The notes under the pieces are model-generated. The model saw nothing but the letters and a program-made list of their open reading frames with translations. It was not told the origin of the DNA and ran no database searches. 63,930 bases of DNA. Source: Drouetiella hepatica Uher 2000/2452 (lineage in GTDB: Bacteria; Cyanobacteriota; Cyanobacteriia; Elainellales; Elainellaceae). Position 1 is the first letter of the stretch. Every line of letters begins with the position of its first letter. The stretch lies in the NCBI GenBank assembly GCA_019359505.1, contig JAHHHD010000030.1, positions 1 to 63,930 of the forward strand, given 5' to 3'. Below are positions 25,260 through 35,107 of this stretch, piece after piece. The position numbers and the translations under genes were made by a program.

Positions 25260-26404
25260 GCATTCAGCGTCAATACAGTCTGCCAAGCTGCAAGCTGATC
25301 TTGGAAGGGAAAAGCAGCGAAGGGCAAGATAGCTTCAGTCAGAATTTAGATAAGCAAGGTTTAGACCAGGAGGTTAGGTCGTTCGATCGCCCTCTAATCT
25401 CCGAAGTCGACACTATTGAGTGCTACTTTTCTGGATATGAAAAGCCCTTGAGAGGGGGCAGAGTTTTTCTTGAAAGTCTTGCCTCTACAGTCAGTACTTA
25501 TGTTCAGGGATTCTTGAGCGGTATTCCTCATGGGGCTTATGTCGATCGCCAACACTCTCACAAGCTCGTTGAGCTAGAGCGGATTGATCAGAACCTGCAT
25601 CGGCTAATGGTGCAGCCCCAAGTTGCAGATGGTGCTGCTCTAACCACCGCTCCCCAGCAGTTTGACCTAACGACCGTTCAGCTTTTTGACCTAGTCGAGG
25701 CAATCGATCGCTTTCATGCCGATGAGCAAACCCTACCCGACTTCAAGCTGAATCTAGCCCCCGTGCCCAAGCGCTATGTCATGGCTCAAGAGCCGATCGC
25801 CAAACGCGCTGCCGCTCCAGCTTTGGGCACTGCTGGGTTGGCGATCGCTGCCCTAGCGCTGTTTTTTATCCCGGCACCCCCAGTTCAGCGACCTGAGCCA
25901 GCAAGCGCCACCAGCTCGCAAACGGCTGTTTCCCCTTCTGTGTCTCCCAGCGCTGCCAGTCCGCCAAATCCTCCGCCCTCGCCTGCCGCTTCACCCGGTG
26001 CCGGAACCGCAGAAGAAGCGTCAGCGCTGCTGCTCACTACCGCTCCTGAAATCACTGACCCAGCCGAGCAAGAGCGCTTAAAAACGGTGCTGTATGAAAA
26101 AATTGATCCGGCATGGAAGATAACGCCCACTTTCCAAACTCCGTTGGAATACCAGGCTGGAGTTGCCGCGAACGGCGATCTGGTGGGCTACCAATTTCTC
26201 AACGATGAAGCGCTTCAATACAAGCAAGAGGTGCCGCTTTTAGACTTGCTGCGAATTCCAGCGGCGGCACCAAACGTAACTGGAGCAGAGAGTCAAGAAG
26301 CGATCGCTCGTTTCCGAGTTGTATTTAAGCCAGACGGCGTTTTGGAAGTCAGCCCCTGGTATGGGCAGCCTCCGACTGAACCTAGCCCTTCTCCATCGCC
26401 TTAA
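25256..26404 (+). CDS. DUF4335 domain protein, single membrane span
   Basis: 382 residues. The N-terminal ~175 residues are the DUF4335 domain (QRQYSLPSCKLILEG, LESLASTVSTYVQGFL). One membrane segment lies around residues 190-206 (TAGLAIAALALFFIP), followed by a Pro/Ser/Ala-rich linker (about 210-255) and a C-terminal domain that resembles the repeated segment of cyanobacterial DUF4335 proteins. The topology suggests a cytoplasmic N-domain and a periplasmic or lumenal C-domain. Translationally coupled to DUF3038. Function unknown. Confidence 0.82.
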   Translation: MSIQRQYSLPSCKLILEGKSSEGQDSFSQNLDKQGLDQEVRSFDRPLISEVDTIECYFSGYEKPLRGGRVFLESLASTVSTYVQGFLSGIPHGAYVDRQHSHKLVELERIDQNLHRLMVQPQVADGAALTTAPQQFDLTTVQLFDLVEAIDRFHADEQTLPDFKLNLAPVPKRYVMAQEPIAKRAAAPALGTAGLAIAALALFFIPAPPVQRPEPASATSSQTAVSPSVSPSAASPPNPPPSPAASPGAGTAEEASALLLTTAPEITDPAEQERLKTVLYEKIDPAWKITPTFQTPLEYQAGVAANGDLVGYQFLNDEALQYKQEVPLLDLLRIPAAAPNVTGAESQEAIARFRVVFKPDGVLEVSPWYGQPPTEPSPSPSP

Positions 26405-26420
26405 CAAGCCATCTTGAATG

Positions 26421-26467
26421 AGGCAATGTCAGAAATTAGGCAATGTCAGAAATTAGGCAATGTCAGA
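26421..26467. repeat. 17-bp tandem repeat, 2.8 copies, over a stop codon
   Basis: aggcaatgtcagaaatt twice plus a 13-base partial third copy. The stop codon of the minus-strand 157-residue gene lies at the junction of copies two and three. Confidence 0.92.
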
Positions 26468-26926
26468 GGGTAACCCAAAGGGCGATCGCTGGGTTTCCAC
26501 GAGCTGATGGATGGAATCTTGAAGATTCTTCCGGGAGATTTCGGTTCCCGATTGAAGATTGTCTGATGTCTCAAAGAAAACAATGCTATCGAGCGGCTTG
26601 ATTGCTAGCATTTGAAACAAGATGTGCGTAGCTGGCATAGGCAGCGCAATCACCTGCGGATCTTTCGGAACATGGGGACTAGCGGATACCGCCTTCAGGT
26701 TAGGAAACGCGTAAACCACGTTTTTGCTAAGCTCAGGCTGCGTCCGGTGAGTCAAGGTTGTCATCAGCCAGCCCTGTTCAGAAGTCTGAGGAATATAGTA
26801 TTGAGGGTGCTGAAGCTGTTGAGCCAAGGCTTTAAGAATAGGGGCGATTTTCTCCACTTCTGCCGCAGTGACTCCATACTGCGGAGCCTGGTCAACCAGG
26901 ATTTGAATTTGTTGATCGGTATCCAT
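26453..26926 (-). CDS. Conserved hypothetical protein
   Basis: 157 residues, no membrane segment or signal. The N-terminal half is helical (ILVDQAPQYGVTAAEVEKIAPILKAL) and the second half has short hydrophobic strands (NVVYAFPNLKAV, DSIVFFETSD). I do not recognise a named domain, but composition and HIP1 content are like the neighbours. It is divergent from hetZ with a 146-bp gap. Its last codons are part of a tandem repeat. Confidence 0.65.
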   Translation of the reverse strand: MDTDQQIQILVDQAPQYGVTAAEVEKIAPILKALAQQLQHPQYYIPQTSEQGWLMTTLTHRTQPELSKNVVYAFPNLKAVSASPHVPKDPQVIALPMPATHILFQMLAIKPLDSIVFFETSDNLQSGTEISRKNLQDSIHQLVETQRSPFGLPSDIA

Positions 26927-27072
26927 AATTTTGGAACCCGCTTGCGGGAATGCGGGAGTAGCCCGTGTAGAAGTAATCTGTCTTCATCAGTCTAGATCAG
27001 ACTCTGTGGATGCATTTGTCTTGAACACCTGCATGTTTCAGAATGACTCTGTTTTAGGTCATATGAAGGCTG

Positions 27073-28359
27073 ATGAGACAGAATAGGTGTTGGATATCAC
27101 ATAAGGGCGTGCAACTACCATCAGCGCTCGGATCGCCAACGGACAGGAAGGCGATCGCAGATGCGTGTGTTAGGTTGATAGCGGCAATTTACCATCGGGG
27201 GAGACTGGACGGAAGCGTGGAGGCAATTTTTCAGCTTTTGTTCAATGAGCTAAAACAGGCGGCCCGTGTCTCTGAGCAGGGGTCGAAAGATGTGGCGGCT
27301 CGAATTACAGAAGAAGTATCTCGTATTTGCACCGAGAGCAAGCGGATACAGGCATCTGGTGAGGTAGACACCTGGTCTACTGCTTTGGCAAGGCATCGAT
27401 TGAAGCAATGCCTGAAGTACTACCAGCTTGGTTCTCATCGCGGACGAGTAGAGCTACACAGCACGCTAAGCGCTGTTGTGTATCGCTATATTACGCCGCC
27501 TCAAGTTCAGTCGAGCTATCAGGCGCGCCTGACGTTGATTGAAGACTTTTTGCAGGGCTTTTACATTGAGTCACTAAATGCGTTTCGGCGCGAGTGCCAG
27601 ATGCCCGCTACCTATCGTCCTCGATCGCTGCTGGAGTTGGCAGAATACATGGCGTTTACCGAGCGATATGGCAAACGTCGGATTCCGTTACCGGGTCGCA
27701 GAAGCCAGCAGTTAATCATTCTGCGGGCGCAAACCTTCTCGCAGCAGCAGCCACCCGAAATGATGGTGGATATTGAGCAGGCGGTAGAAGGATATTCGGG
27801 CGACTCGGAGCATGGGCGCAGCAATGTGTCTATTCCGCAAGTTCGGGAGCAGATGATGGCGCAAGAGCCAGAACTGCCTGAAGATGCCCTGCGGCATACG
27901 GTGATTAGCGAACTGATGGACTATCTGGAGGAGCGAGAGCAAAAGGATTGCGCCGACTATTTCGCTTTGCGCCTCCAGGATTTGCCAGCCAATGAGATTG
28001 AGGCTATTCTGGGGCTAACGGCTCGGCAGCGAGATTATCTTCAGCAGCGGTTTAAGTATCACCTCATTCGATTTGCGTTGTCGAACCGATGGGAGTTGGT
28101 TCACCAATGGCTGGAGGCGGATCTGGAGCGCAATTTTGGTTTGACCCCGCAGCAATGGCAATCCTTTCAGTCAAAGCTGAATCCTACACAGTCAGAGCTA
28201 CTGAAACTGCGGCAGAGAAACATGACGGATGCGGCGATCGCTCAGGCGATCGGCTGTACGCCCACCCAGCTTCAGAAACATTGGACAAAGCTACTTGAAC
28301 AAGCTTGGGAAATTCGCAACAATTTAGTATCCGGAACAGGTGCATCGATCGATGAATAA
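27073..28359 (+). CDS. hetZ: HetZ-type regulator
   Basis: 428 residues resembling HetZ of filamentous cyanobacteria. The central region (about 95-230, HRLKQCLKYYQLGSHRGRVELHS and FLQGFYIESLNAFRRECQ) is the conserved block. The C-terminal third (about 270-415) looks like sigma-type helices ending in a helix-turn-helix (NMTDAAIAQAIGCTPTQLQK). In Anabaena HetZ is needed early in heterocyst commitment; homologues persist in non-heterocystous filamentous species where their role is unclear. The first ~25 residues are poorly supported and the true start may be downstream. It overlaps patU by 8 bp. Confidence 0.75.
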   Translation: MRQNRCWISHKGVQLPSALGSPTDRKAIADACVRLIAAIYHRGRLDGSVEAIFQLLFNELKQAARVSEQGSKDVAARITEEVSRICTESKRIQASGEVDTWSTALARHRLKQCLKYYQLGSHRGRVELHSTLSAVVYRYITPPQVQSSYQARLTLIEDFLQGFYIESLNAFRRECQMPATYRPRSLLELAEYMAFTERYGKRRIPLPGRRSQQLIILRAQTFSQQQPPEMMVDIEQAVEGYSGDSEHGRSNVSIPQVREQMMAQEPELPEDALRHTVISELMDYLEEREQKDCADYFALRLQDLPANEIEAILGLTARQRDYLQQRFKYHLIRFALSNRWELVHQWLEADLERNFGLTPQQWQSFQSKLNPTQSELLKLRQRNMTDAAIAQAIGCTPTQLQKHWTKLLEQAWEIRNNLVSGTGASIDE

Positions 28360-29383
28360 AGATACAGAAGCCATAAATAACTTTTTGGCTTGGCTGTTGC
28401 AAGAACCAGACCCGGCAATTACAGCACCATCAGGGGAGATTTCCAGTCAAATGACTGGCTCGGATCAGTCCGGGGCAGTGGGTTTGCAAACACCGTATAT
28501 TGATCCCCTCGATTCTGAGGAGACAGATGACCCATTGTCTGACTTCATGGAATCGGGTTCTCTTCCTTTTGAGGAAGTCTCGTTATTCAAACCGGGAGAA
28601 AACCCTGCTGTGCAAGACCGTTTTTATAGCTTGTTAAAACATCGGCTCCGTGCCGAAATTGAACAAAAGCCGCCTCGTTTCCCTTGGGAAACTGAGACTT
28701 GTGACTATGACTCTGAGCGATCGGAGCAAGCCGTACCCGATAAAGTTCCGCAATTTTGGGCGGCTCAACTGCAAAGCCTCAATTTGCCTGTGCCGATGTC
28801 AGATAGTCTGTTGACCCAGCTATTTGATCAGTGCCAGACCGTGATGCAACTGTCTTTGCGAGAGGGCGAAAAGTTGATTCAGGTCGTTAAGGATCTGTTT
28901 CCAGGACAGTCTGATACGCTCAATCAGCTTGCGGGCTTGGTGCTAGCATCTCCCAACCGGAGTGGGGCTGCTCAACCGCAAACTGGATTTCCTAGCCACT
29001 ATGACCAGGCAACTCCTGCTCAGCAAATGGCACTGTCGCTTCTTGCAGCCCGCACCATTTTGGATGCAACGACCTTGCGGCTATCGGCGGCTCAGCCTCT
29101 AATAGATCGCCCCTGGCAAACGGCAGCAGGTCTTCTGCGACTGTCGGCAGAGTATCAGCCTCAAGAAAACCGCATCCGAGTTCAGGCGCATCTGCCCTGT
29201 CAAGGTAGACTGAGCTTCCGCAGCTCGCTCGCTGAGGCGATCGCCCAAACTGACTGCGCAGGTCAACTTGATGTGAGTCTATCTCATCTGGAACCCAACC
29301 AAAGTTATCTCTTGAGTGTTTGGCTAGAAACCGATCGACCCCCCATTGAGTTTGCGGTTTGCCCAGTGACAGAAGAAGTGTAG
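28352..29383 (+). CDS. patU: PatU-like protein
   Basis: 343 residues from the ATG at 28352; a GTG four codons earlier is an alternative. The conserved block is PAVQDRFYSLLKHRLRAEIE followed by PPRFPWETE (about residues 85-115), then a central helical region and a C-terminal beta-rich domain (about 255-340). Position directly behind hetZ, with overlapping ends, is the arrangement of hetZ-patU in filamentous cyanobacteria, where the pair affects heterocyst pattern. In Anabaena PCC 7120 patU is broken into patU5 and patU3; here it is one frame. Confidence 0.72.
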   Translation: MNKDTEAINNFLAWLLQEPDPAITAPSGEISSQMTGSDQSGAVGLQTPYIDPLDSEETDDPLSDFMESGSLPFEEVSLFKPGENPAVQDRFYSLLKHRLRAEIEQKPPRFPWETETCDYDSERSEQAVPDKVPQFWAAQLQSLNLPVPMSDSLLTQLFDQCQTVMQLSLREGEKLIQVVKDLFPGQSDTLNQLAGLVLASPNRSGAAQPQTGFPSHYDQATPAQQMALSLLAARTILDATTLRLSAAQPLIDRPWQTAAGLLRLSAEYQPQENRIRVQAHLPCQGRLSFRSSLAEAIAQTDCAGQLDVSLSHLEPNQSYLLSVWLETDRPPIEFAVCPVTEEV

Positions 29384-29389
29384 AGCATT

Positions 29390-29419
29390 ATGAGGCTCCA
29401 CATTGGCTGCTTGCCTCAT
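29390..29419 (+). terminator. Possible weak hairpin after patU
   Basis: atgaggc and gcctcat pair around a 16-base loop just after the patU stop. There is no T tract, so termination is uncertain. Confidence 0.3.
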
Positions 29420-29676
29420 GTTTAGATAGATAAGGAATGTTGTTGAGGTAGGTCACAACTTCGCGCCGTGCAGCGAACCATCAGAGAATTCTACCGAGCT
29501 GAAGGCTCTACCTACCCAGAGTCCTTCAATTATTAAATCTACAGGATTGTTGATCTGTAGAGGTTTACGTAAATCTACCTGCCGTTTCGATCGATCGTCT
29601 GGTTAGCATAGGGTCTGATACTGATTTTTCAAGATTGCCCCGTCTTGATGTCCTGTTCGACCCTACTGCTACCTTT

Positions 29677-31980
29677 ATGTCCAGACGTTTAGCAGGGAAT
29701 CGCCCTTCATCTACTCAACTATCCAGTGCGTCTCTGCGGACTGGGTTAAATCCTACTGCGAAACTGTTTCAGCGATTGCGACAGCGGCTTACGCAATCGC
29801 CTCAGCCACTGCCAGAGGACTCGATTCCCTTGAGGGTCTTGGTGCAAGGCTTAGTGACTGTAGGCATTATTGCCACCGATGTGGCAGCGGCTGACAGCAT
29901 TGATTTTCAGGGTATTAGCCTCTGGGCAGTGCCGCTTAGCTTTGTCGGTGCAGCTTGGAGCGGATACCGCCGCCGTAACCGCAATATTCCAGTTAAGTTT
30001 TGTATTGCGATCGCTATGTTACTGGCTCTGGCGTTCTTTTTCGTGCGCCTCTGGACAGAGCGAAACGACACACGCCTTGCCTTAGCTACGTTACTGATTC
30101 ACCTACAGGTTCTCCATAGCTTTGATTTGCCGCGCCGTAAGGATCTCGGCTATTCAGCAGTAATTGGGCTGATTTTGTTAGGGGTTGCCGCTACCTTAAG
30201 CCAAACTTTGGCTTTTGCACCGCTGCTGCTCTTGTTTTTGGCGATCGCCCTTCCGGCTCTGGTTCTAGACTATCGCTCTCGACTGGGCTTAGCATCTCCC
30301 AGCGTTAAGAACGGCAGTTTTGACTTGTCTCCCAAGCGATTGGGGGCAGTTTTGCTGAGCGTCGTGGGGTTAGGGTTGGCAATATTCATGCTGCTCCCCC
30401 GAATGCCAGGATATCAGCTGCGATCGTTTCCTGTCAGCAGCCCTATTCAGGTGGGCGAGCAATTTAACAGTAGCACCATTGTCAATCCAGGCTATGTGCA
30501 AGAAGGCAAGCAGGGTACGGGCACAGGCACCGGAAATGAGCAAACAGGTGCAGGCAAGGTAGACGATGAGTTCTACTACGGATTTAACAGCAAAATCAAT
30601 CAAAACCTGCGGGGCGTAATGAAACCCAAAGTGGTGATGCGCGTGCGATCGCAGTCTCCCGGATTTTGGCGCGTCCTGGCATTCGATCGCTACACAGGTC
30701 AAGGCTGGGAAATTTCTCGGAACGCAGAAGACCAGATTCAAACCCTTCAGCGTCCAGACTGGTCATTTCGCTTTTATCTGCCTGATGCTGTGACCCTGAA
30801 CAAAACCCGCGAGGTGATTCAGTCGTACACTATTGTTGCCAATCTACCCAACCTGATTCCAGCCCTCTTTGAAGCCAAAGAGCTATACTTCCCGACCCAA
30901 AAGGCAGCGATCGATGCAGAAGGCGGCTTGCGATCGCCCGTGCCCCTGTCAGAAGGGCTAACTTACACCGTTGTTTCCAACGTGCCCTACCGCGATCGAA
31001 CGTTGCTACGTAAATCCTCGACAGCCTACCCGCCCTACATTCGTGACTATTACCTGTCGTCTGAAAACATTTTGCCGCGCATCCGCCAAAAAACTGAAGA
31101 GCTGATAGCAACTTCCCCCAAAGCTCTGACAACTCCCTCAGAAACGGCACTATATCTGGCGCAAGCCCTCAAGCAGCGGTATCGACTGCGCCAAGATTTG
31201 CCCTTCTTCTCGCCAGACGAAGACCTGGTTGAGGCATTCCTATTCAAATATGAAGGTGGCTACCCCGATCATTTTGCCACTGCTCTTACCGTCATGCTGC
31301 GTTCGATCGGCATTCCTGCCCGCCTAGTTATGGGCTTTGCGCCCGGTGAGTTCAACCCCTTCACGGGCTACTACCAGGTGAAAAATACCGATGCCTACGC
31401 CTTGGCTGAAGTTTACTTTCACAAGTACGGCTGGTTCGCCTTCGATGCCATACCGGGTCACGATCTCATCCCTCCCTCAATCGAAGAATCCCAAACTTTC
31501 GGAGTCCTCAAGCAGTTCTGGAGCTGGGTCGCCAGCTGGCTACCCTCGCCGCTGACCGGGGCATTCAATCAAATTTTTGAGCTGCTCGGCAGAGCGATCG
31601 CTACTCTACTTTCCCTCTTTACCCAAGGCTGGGTCGGCATCCTCACAGGCTTAGGTATCCTCACAGGAATCAGCTTTCTCAGCTGGCTTACTTGGAGTGG
31701 GTGGCAAACCTGGCGCTATCGGTACTGGCTAGCCAAACTGCCCCCCATGGAATCCCTCTACCAGCAAATGCTGCACAAGCTTGCCACCCAAGGCTTCCGC
31801 AAACCACCCTACCTCACGCCCCTAGAGTACGCCCAAGAACACAGCGATCGCCACCCTCCTGAACTGGCAAGAGCGATCGCCGAAATTTCCCAAGCCTACG
31901 TCACCTGGCGCTACAGCGGAGTCTCACCCAACATTCCACACCTTAAACAACGCCTCAAAAAAATGAGGTTCAAACTGTAG
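29677..31980 (+). CDS. TgpA-like transglutaminase-fold membrane protein, catalytic residues lost
   Basis: 767 residues from the ATG at 29677 (an in-frame TTG lies 14 codons upstream). Architecture: N-terminal membrane bundle (about 50-240), a large extracytoplasmic domain with the transglutaminase core (about 480-600), another membrane helix (about 640-665) and a cytoplasmic DUF4129-like tail. In active relatives the core reads G-F-C-E-H with catalytic Cys, then D-A-H-A-W with His. Here these are GGYPDH (Pro530 at the Cys position) and TDAYAL (Tyr574 at the His position); only the Asp (Asp590) remains. It is therefore probably a non-enzymatic member, perhaps a binding or scaffold protein. Confidence 0.85.
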   Translation: MSRRLAGNRPSSTQLSSASLRTGLNPTAKLFQRLRQRLTQSPQPLPEDSIPLRVLVQGLVTVGIIATDVAAADSIDFQGISLWAVPLSFVGAAWSGYRRRNRNIPVKFCIAIAMLLALAFFFVRLWTERNDTRLALATLLIHLQVLHSFDLPRRKDLGYSAVIGLILLGVAATLSQTLAFAPLLLLFLAIALPALVLDYRSRLGLASPSVKNGSFDLSPKRLGAVLLSVVGLGLAIFMLLPRMPGYQLRSFPVSSPIQVGEQFNSSTIVNPGYVQEGKQGTGTGTGNEQTGAGKVDDEFYYGFNSKINQNLRGVMKPKVVMRVRSQSPGFWRVLAFDRYTGQGWEISRNAEDQIQTLQRPDWSFRFYLPDAVTLNKTREVIQSYTIVANLPNLIPALFEAKELYFPTQKAAIDAEGGLRSPVPLSEGLTYTVVSNVPYRDRTLLRKSSTAYPPYIRDYYLSSENILPRIRQKTEELIATSPKALTTPSETALYLAQALKQRYRLRQDLPFFSPDEDLVEAFLFKYEGGYPDHFATALTVMLRSIGIPARLVMGFAPGEFNPFTGYYQVKNTDAYALAEVYFHKYGWFAFDAIPGHDLIPPSIEESQTFGVLKQFWSWVASWLPSPLTGAFNQIFELLGRAIATLLSLFTQGWVGILTGLGILTGISFLSWLTWSGWQTWRYRYWLAKLPPMESLYQQMLHKLATQGFRKPPYLTPLEYAQEHSDRHPPELARAIAEISQAYVTWRYSGVSPNIPHLKQRLKKMRFKL

Positions 31981-32183
31981 GTCGAAACCCAGCTTAAACC
32001 TCACCCAATAAAACCCCGATCTTCCACCCCGATGCGAAGCGACTCATCCAACCCATAGACAAAATTACGCGGAGGGTGTGTGGGGGACGTGCTTCTTCCC
32101 CAGCAGGGGGTTTGGGGGAACCCCCCAAGGCTGTTGGATTTTCAGCAGCGCCTTTTCTTCAACCTTCCCCTGACTTCCAACCC

Positions 32184-32978
32184 CTAGCTACTCGCTCGCA
32201 AATTTTCCAACCCCGCCGTCACCTTAGCCGAAGTAATCCGATCGCCCTGCTGGATCTGCTGCACAGCTTCCATCCCCGAAGTTACATAACCAAACACCGC
32301 ATAATTGCCATCCAAAAAATTCAGATCTGCCAACGCAATGTAAAACTGTGCCGAAGCCGAATCCGGTGGATTCGATCGCGCCATTGCCACCGCCCCAGTT
32401 GTATGCCGCAGCTTAGGCGGCTGAGTCACCTGAGCTTCCTCCAGCGTTTTGCTATAAATCGGCTGACTCGCTCCATTCGGCTCAATTTCTAACGGCACAT
32501 AGCGAGGCAACCCCGTCTTCGGTTCAACAAAGCTGCCTGTACCCAGCCGATCGACCGGGAAGCTTGGATCTTTGCTCTGCGGGTCGCCCCCCTGGGCCAC
32601 AAACGGCTGCGGCTCACGAACCACACGATGAAACGCTAACCCGTCATACACGCCCCGATTCACCAAATCCACAAAATTTCCAGCCGTAATGGGCGCACTA
32701 GCTCCATCGACTTTAATAACGATCGGTGTGCCCTTGACTGTCATCTCAACCGTTGCTTCTCCCTCCAGATGAGGTAAACTCTTGAACTGACTGCTCAAGT
32801 CTGCCGGAAGAGAGGAAGATGCAGAAACAGAGGTAGGCACAGCAACACCAGTTGAGCTGCCGGAACCCGTGGCGGTCTCATTAGAGGTGGAACTCGCCGT
32901 ACAGGATGCTAAAAAAAGAACGCTCACTAAAAACAACGGCGTGAGCCAACGATAAAGTTTTGTCTGCATTTTTCTCAT
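32184..32978 (-). CDS. Cyclophilin-type peptidyl-prolyl isomerase, lipoprotein
   Basis: 264 residues. Lipoprotein signal with lipobox LASC (Cys26), a Ser/Thr-rich linker (to ~65), then a cyclophilin domain: [21 protein letters not shown] (with the key Arg), [24 protein letters not shown], and [18 protein letters not shown]. Expected to catalyse prolyl isomerisation of exported proteins in the periplasm or thylakoid lumen. It lies 42 bp downstream of ycf4 on the same strand. Confidence 0.92.
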   Translation of the reverse strand: MRKMQTKLYRWLTPLFLVSVLFLASCTASSTSNETATGSGSSTGVAVPTSVSASSSLPADLSSQFKSLPHLEGEATVEMTVKGTPIVIKVDGASAPITAGNFVDLVNRGVYDGLAFHRVVREPQPFVAQGGDPQSKDPSFPVDRLGTGSFVEPKTGLPRYVPLEIEPNGASQPIYSKTLEEAQVTQPPKLRHTTGAVAMARSNPPDSASAQFYIALADLNFLDGNYAVFGYVTSGMEAVQQIQQGDRITSAKVTAGLENLRASS

Positions 32979-33020
32979 ACTCGGTTTTTCGCACAGATTT
33001 TTGTAGAGTAAGCGTCCAGA

Positions 33021-33602
33021 TTAAAGCCCTTCCAGCGGCACACCCAGAAACCTTGCTAGCTCAGCTCCCCGATTCTCTAGATCTGAAAGAGACATCGGCT
33101 GCCCAACTCGCGTCAAAGGAACCTCGCCCCTCCCCTTGATTTTGAGGTAAAGCGATCGCTTAGGATTCAACCCCTCCTTCAGCGCTACTCGAATCGACTG
33201 AAGATCCTCTAGTGGATAGCTCAGCTCAATTTTACGGTCTGAACCTGGAAAGCCCCAGCGAAACACAGTTGCCTTTCCAGTGTTCTTATCAAACTCGTTA
33301 TAGCCGCCCCCAATATCCCAAGCCATGATTAGCCATAAGTAAAGCCCTAGTGTCAGACCTGCCACGCCATAGAATCCCATGGCAATACCCTGTGGGATAA
33401 AGATGAGCTGCGTTGGGTCAGCAAACGGCAGAAGATTAATTCTGAAGTAGCTCGACAAACCAGCAAGCAAAAACCCTGCTCCGCCCAACGTCGAAACTGC
33501 CGCCCATAGAAAATTGCTGAAGCGTCGAGAGCCAAGCACCTGCTGGCGTAAAACGAGATTGCTCTCTGGTCTGGATAAGTCGGAAGCGATCGGTGCAGCC
33601 AT
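33021..33602 (-). CDS. ycf4: Photosystem I assembly protein Ycf4
   Basis: 193 residues, near the usual 185-190. Two membrane segments in the N-terminal half (about 27-50 and 68-95) and a conserved soluble domain with AWDIGGGYNEFDKNTG, FRWGFPG and PLTRVGQPMSLSDLENRGAEL. Ycf4 scaffolds assembly of photosystem I in the thylakoid membrane. Divergent from psbD over a 446-bp gap and upstream of the cyclophilin gene. Confidence 0.96.
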   Translation of the reverse strand: MAAPIASDLSRPESNLVLRQQVLGSRRFSNFLWAAVSTLGGAGFLLAGLSSYFRINLLPFADPTQLIFIPQGIAMGFYGVAGLTLGLYLWLIMAWDIGGGYNEFDKNTGKATVFRWGFPGSDRKIELSYPLEDLQSIRVALKEGLNPKRSLYLKIKGRGEVPLTRVGQPMSLSDLENRGAELARFLGVPLEGL

Positions 33603-34048
33603 GAATCAAAAGTTAGAAGTGAATAGAGGTTGGATCGAGGCGCGTTTAAATAACTTGCTTGGACAACTTGCCCGGATGACTTAACAAGATCCTATCAATC
33701 CTCAGCGCTTCACAACCAAAAGTAGGTAAATCAGTAAAAATTCAGAATTTACTGAGTACATATACTTATTAGGAAGCGCAGTAGTCAGAAGATTTCTGAG
33801 AACGTTGCGTATCAGATTGTAAAATTTTTCAGATATCTCTATTATATAGAAACGTTAAATCTCTCTCAGTTAAGAGCCTAGTGCTTTACGCTCAGGTTTT
33901 TTCTGACTGAGGAGGTATGGTAATCTCCATATCCGCTAGCGTCTTGTTCGCAGATCCGGTTCCATCTCTAGGCTAAGCTTTCCGGCTCCGCTGGAGAAAA
34001 ACTTACTCAGCGATTAAGGATGCACTGTCATAATTAAGAGGTTTTGAA
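33603..34048. other. ycf4-psbD divergent promoter region, 446 bp
   Basis: Contains both promoters. AT-rich stretches (for example attatatag near 33840) are possible -10 elements but I cannot fix them. psbD has a ribosome site AAGAGG about eight bases before its ATG. A long psbD leader is likely. No gene is seen. Confidence 0.5.
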
Positions 34049-35107
34049 ATGACCATAGCAATGGGGCGATCGCAAGCCCAGCGAGGATGGTTTGATGTCC
34101 TCGATGACTGGCTGAAGCGCGATCGATTCGTATTTGTCGGGTGGTCAGGTCTGCTGCTGTTCCCTTGTGCATTCATGGCACTGGGCGGCTGGATGACTGG
34201 CACCACGTTCGTCTCCTCCTGGTACACCCACGGCATCGCTTCCTCCTACCTGGAAGGCTGCAACTTTCTGACCGCAGCAGTTTCTACTCCTGCTAACTCC
34301 CTAGGACACTCGCTGCTGTTTTTGTGGGGTCCCGAAGCTCAGTGGGACTTCACCCGCTGGTGCCAACTCGGCGGACTGTGGGCGTTTGTTGCCCTGCACG
34401 GCGCTTTTGGACTGATTGGCTTCATGCTGCGTCAGTTTGAAGTAGCTCGACTCGTCGGCATCCGTCCCTACAACGCGCTGGCGTTCTCTGGCCCGATTGC
34501 CGTCTTCGTTTCAGTGTTCCTGATTTACCCCTTGGGGCAGTCAGGCTGGTTCTTTGCCCCCAGCTTTGGAGTCGCGGCGATATTCCGCTTCATCCTGTTC
34601 ATCCAGGGCTTCCACAACTTCACGCTCAACCCCTTCCACATGATGGGTGTTGCAGGCATCTTGGGTGGAGCCTTGCTTTGTGCCATTCACGGTGCAACGG
34701 TGGAGAACACGCTGTACGAAGATGGGGACAAAGCGAACACCTTCCGCGCCTTCAACCCGACTCAGTCTGAAGAAACCTACTCGATGGTGACGGCAAACCG
34801 ATTCTGGTCGCAGATTTTCGGCATTGCCTTCTCCAACAAGCGGTGGCTGCATTTCTTCATGCTGTTTGTGCCTGTCACAGGGTTGTGGATGGCGAGCATT
34901 GGGATTGTGGGCTTGGCGCTGAACCTGCGGGCATATGACTTTGTGTCTCAGGAGCTACGTGCGGCTGAAGACCCAGAGTTTGAGACGTTCTACACCAAGA
35001 ACATTTTGTTGAACGAGGGCATCCGCGCTTGGATGGCACCTCAAGACCAGATTCACGAAAAATTTGTATTCCCCGAAGAGGTATTGCCACGTGGTAACGC
35101 TCTCTAA
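34049..35107 (+). CDS. psbD: Photosystem II D2 protein
   Basis: 352 residues, full length. Classical D2 sequence: start [24 protein letters not shown], five membrane helices and histidine ligands for P680 and the non-heme iron ([27 protein letters not shown]). D2 forms the PSII reaction-centre heterodimer with D1 and binds QA. It overlaps psbC by 17 bp, the standard arrangement in cyanobacteria and plastids. Confidence 0.99.
   Translation: MTIAMGRSQAQRGWFDVLDDWLKRDRFVFVGWSGLLLFPCAFMALGGWMTGTTFVSSWYTHGIASSYLEGCNFLTAAVSTPANSLGHSLLFLWGPEAQWDFTRWCQLGGLWAFVALHGAFGLIGFMLRQFEVARLVGIRPYNALAFSGPIAVFVSVFLIYPLGQSGWFFAPSFGVAAIFRFILFIQGFHNFTLNPFHMMGVAGILGGALLCAIHGATVENTLYEDGDKANTFRAFNPTQSEETYSMVTANRFWSQIFGIAFSNKRWLHFFMLFVPVTGLWMASIGIVGLALNLRAYDFVSQELRAAEDPEFETFYTKNILLNEGIRAWMAPQDQIHEKFVFPEEVLPRGNAL

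Noticed and set aside
32076-32492. 138-codon plus-strand frame opposite the cyclophilin gene
   Set aside because: Antisense to a well-supported gene; its protein has no coherent features.
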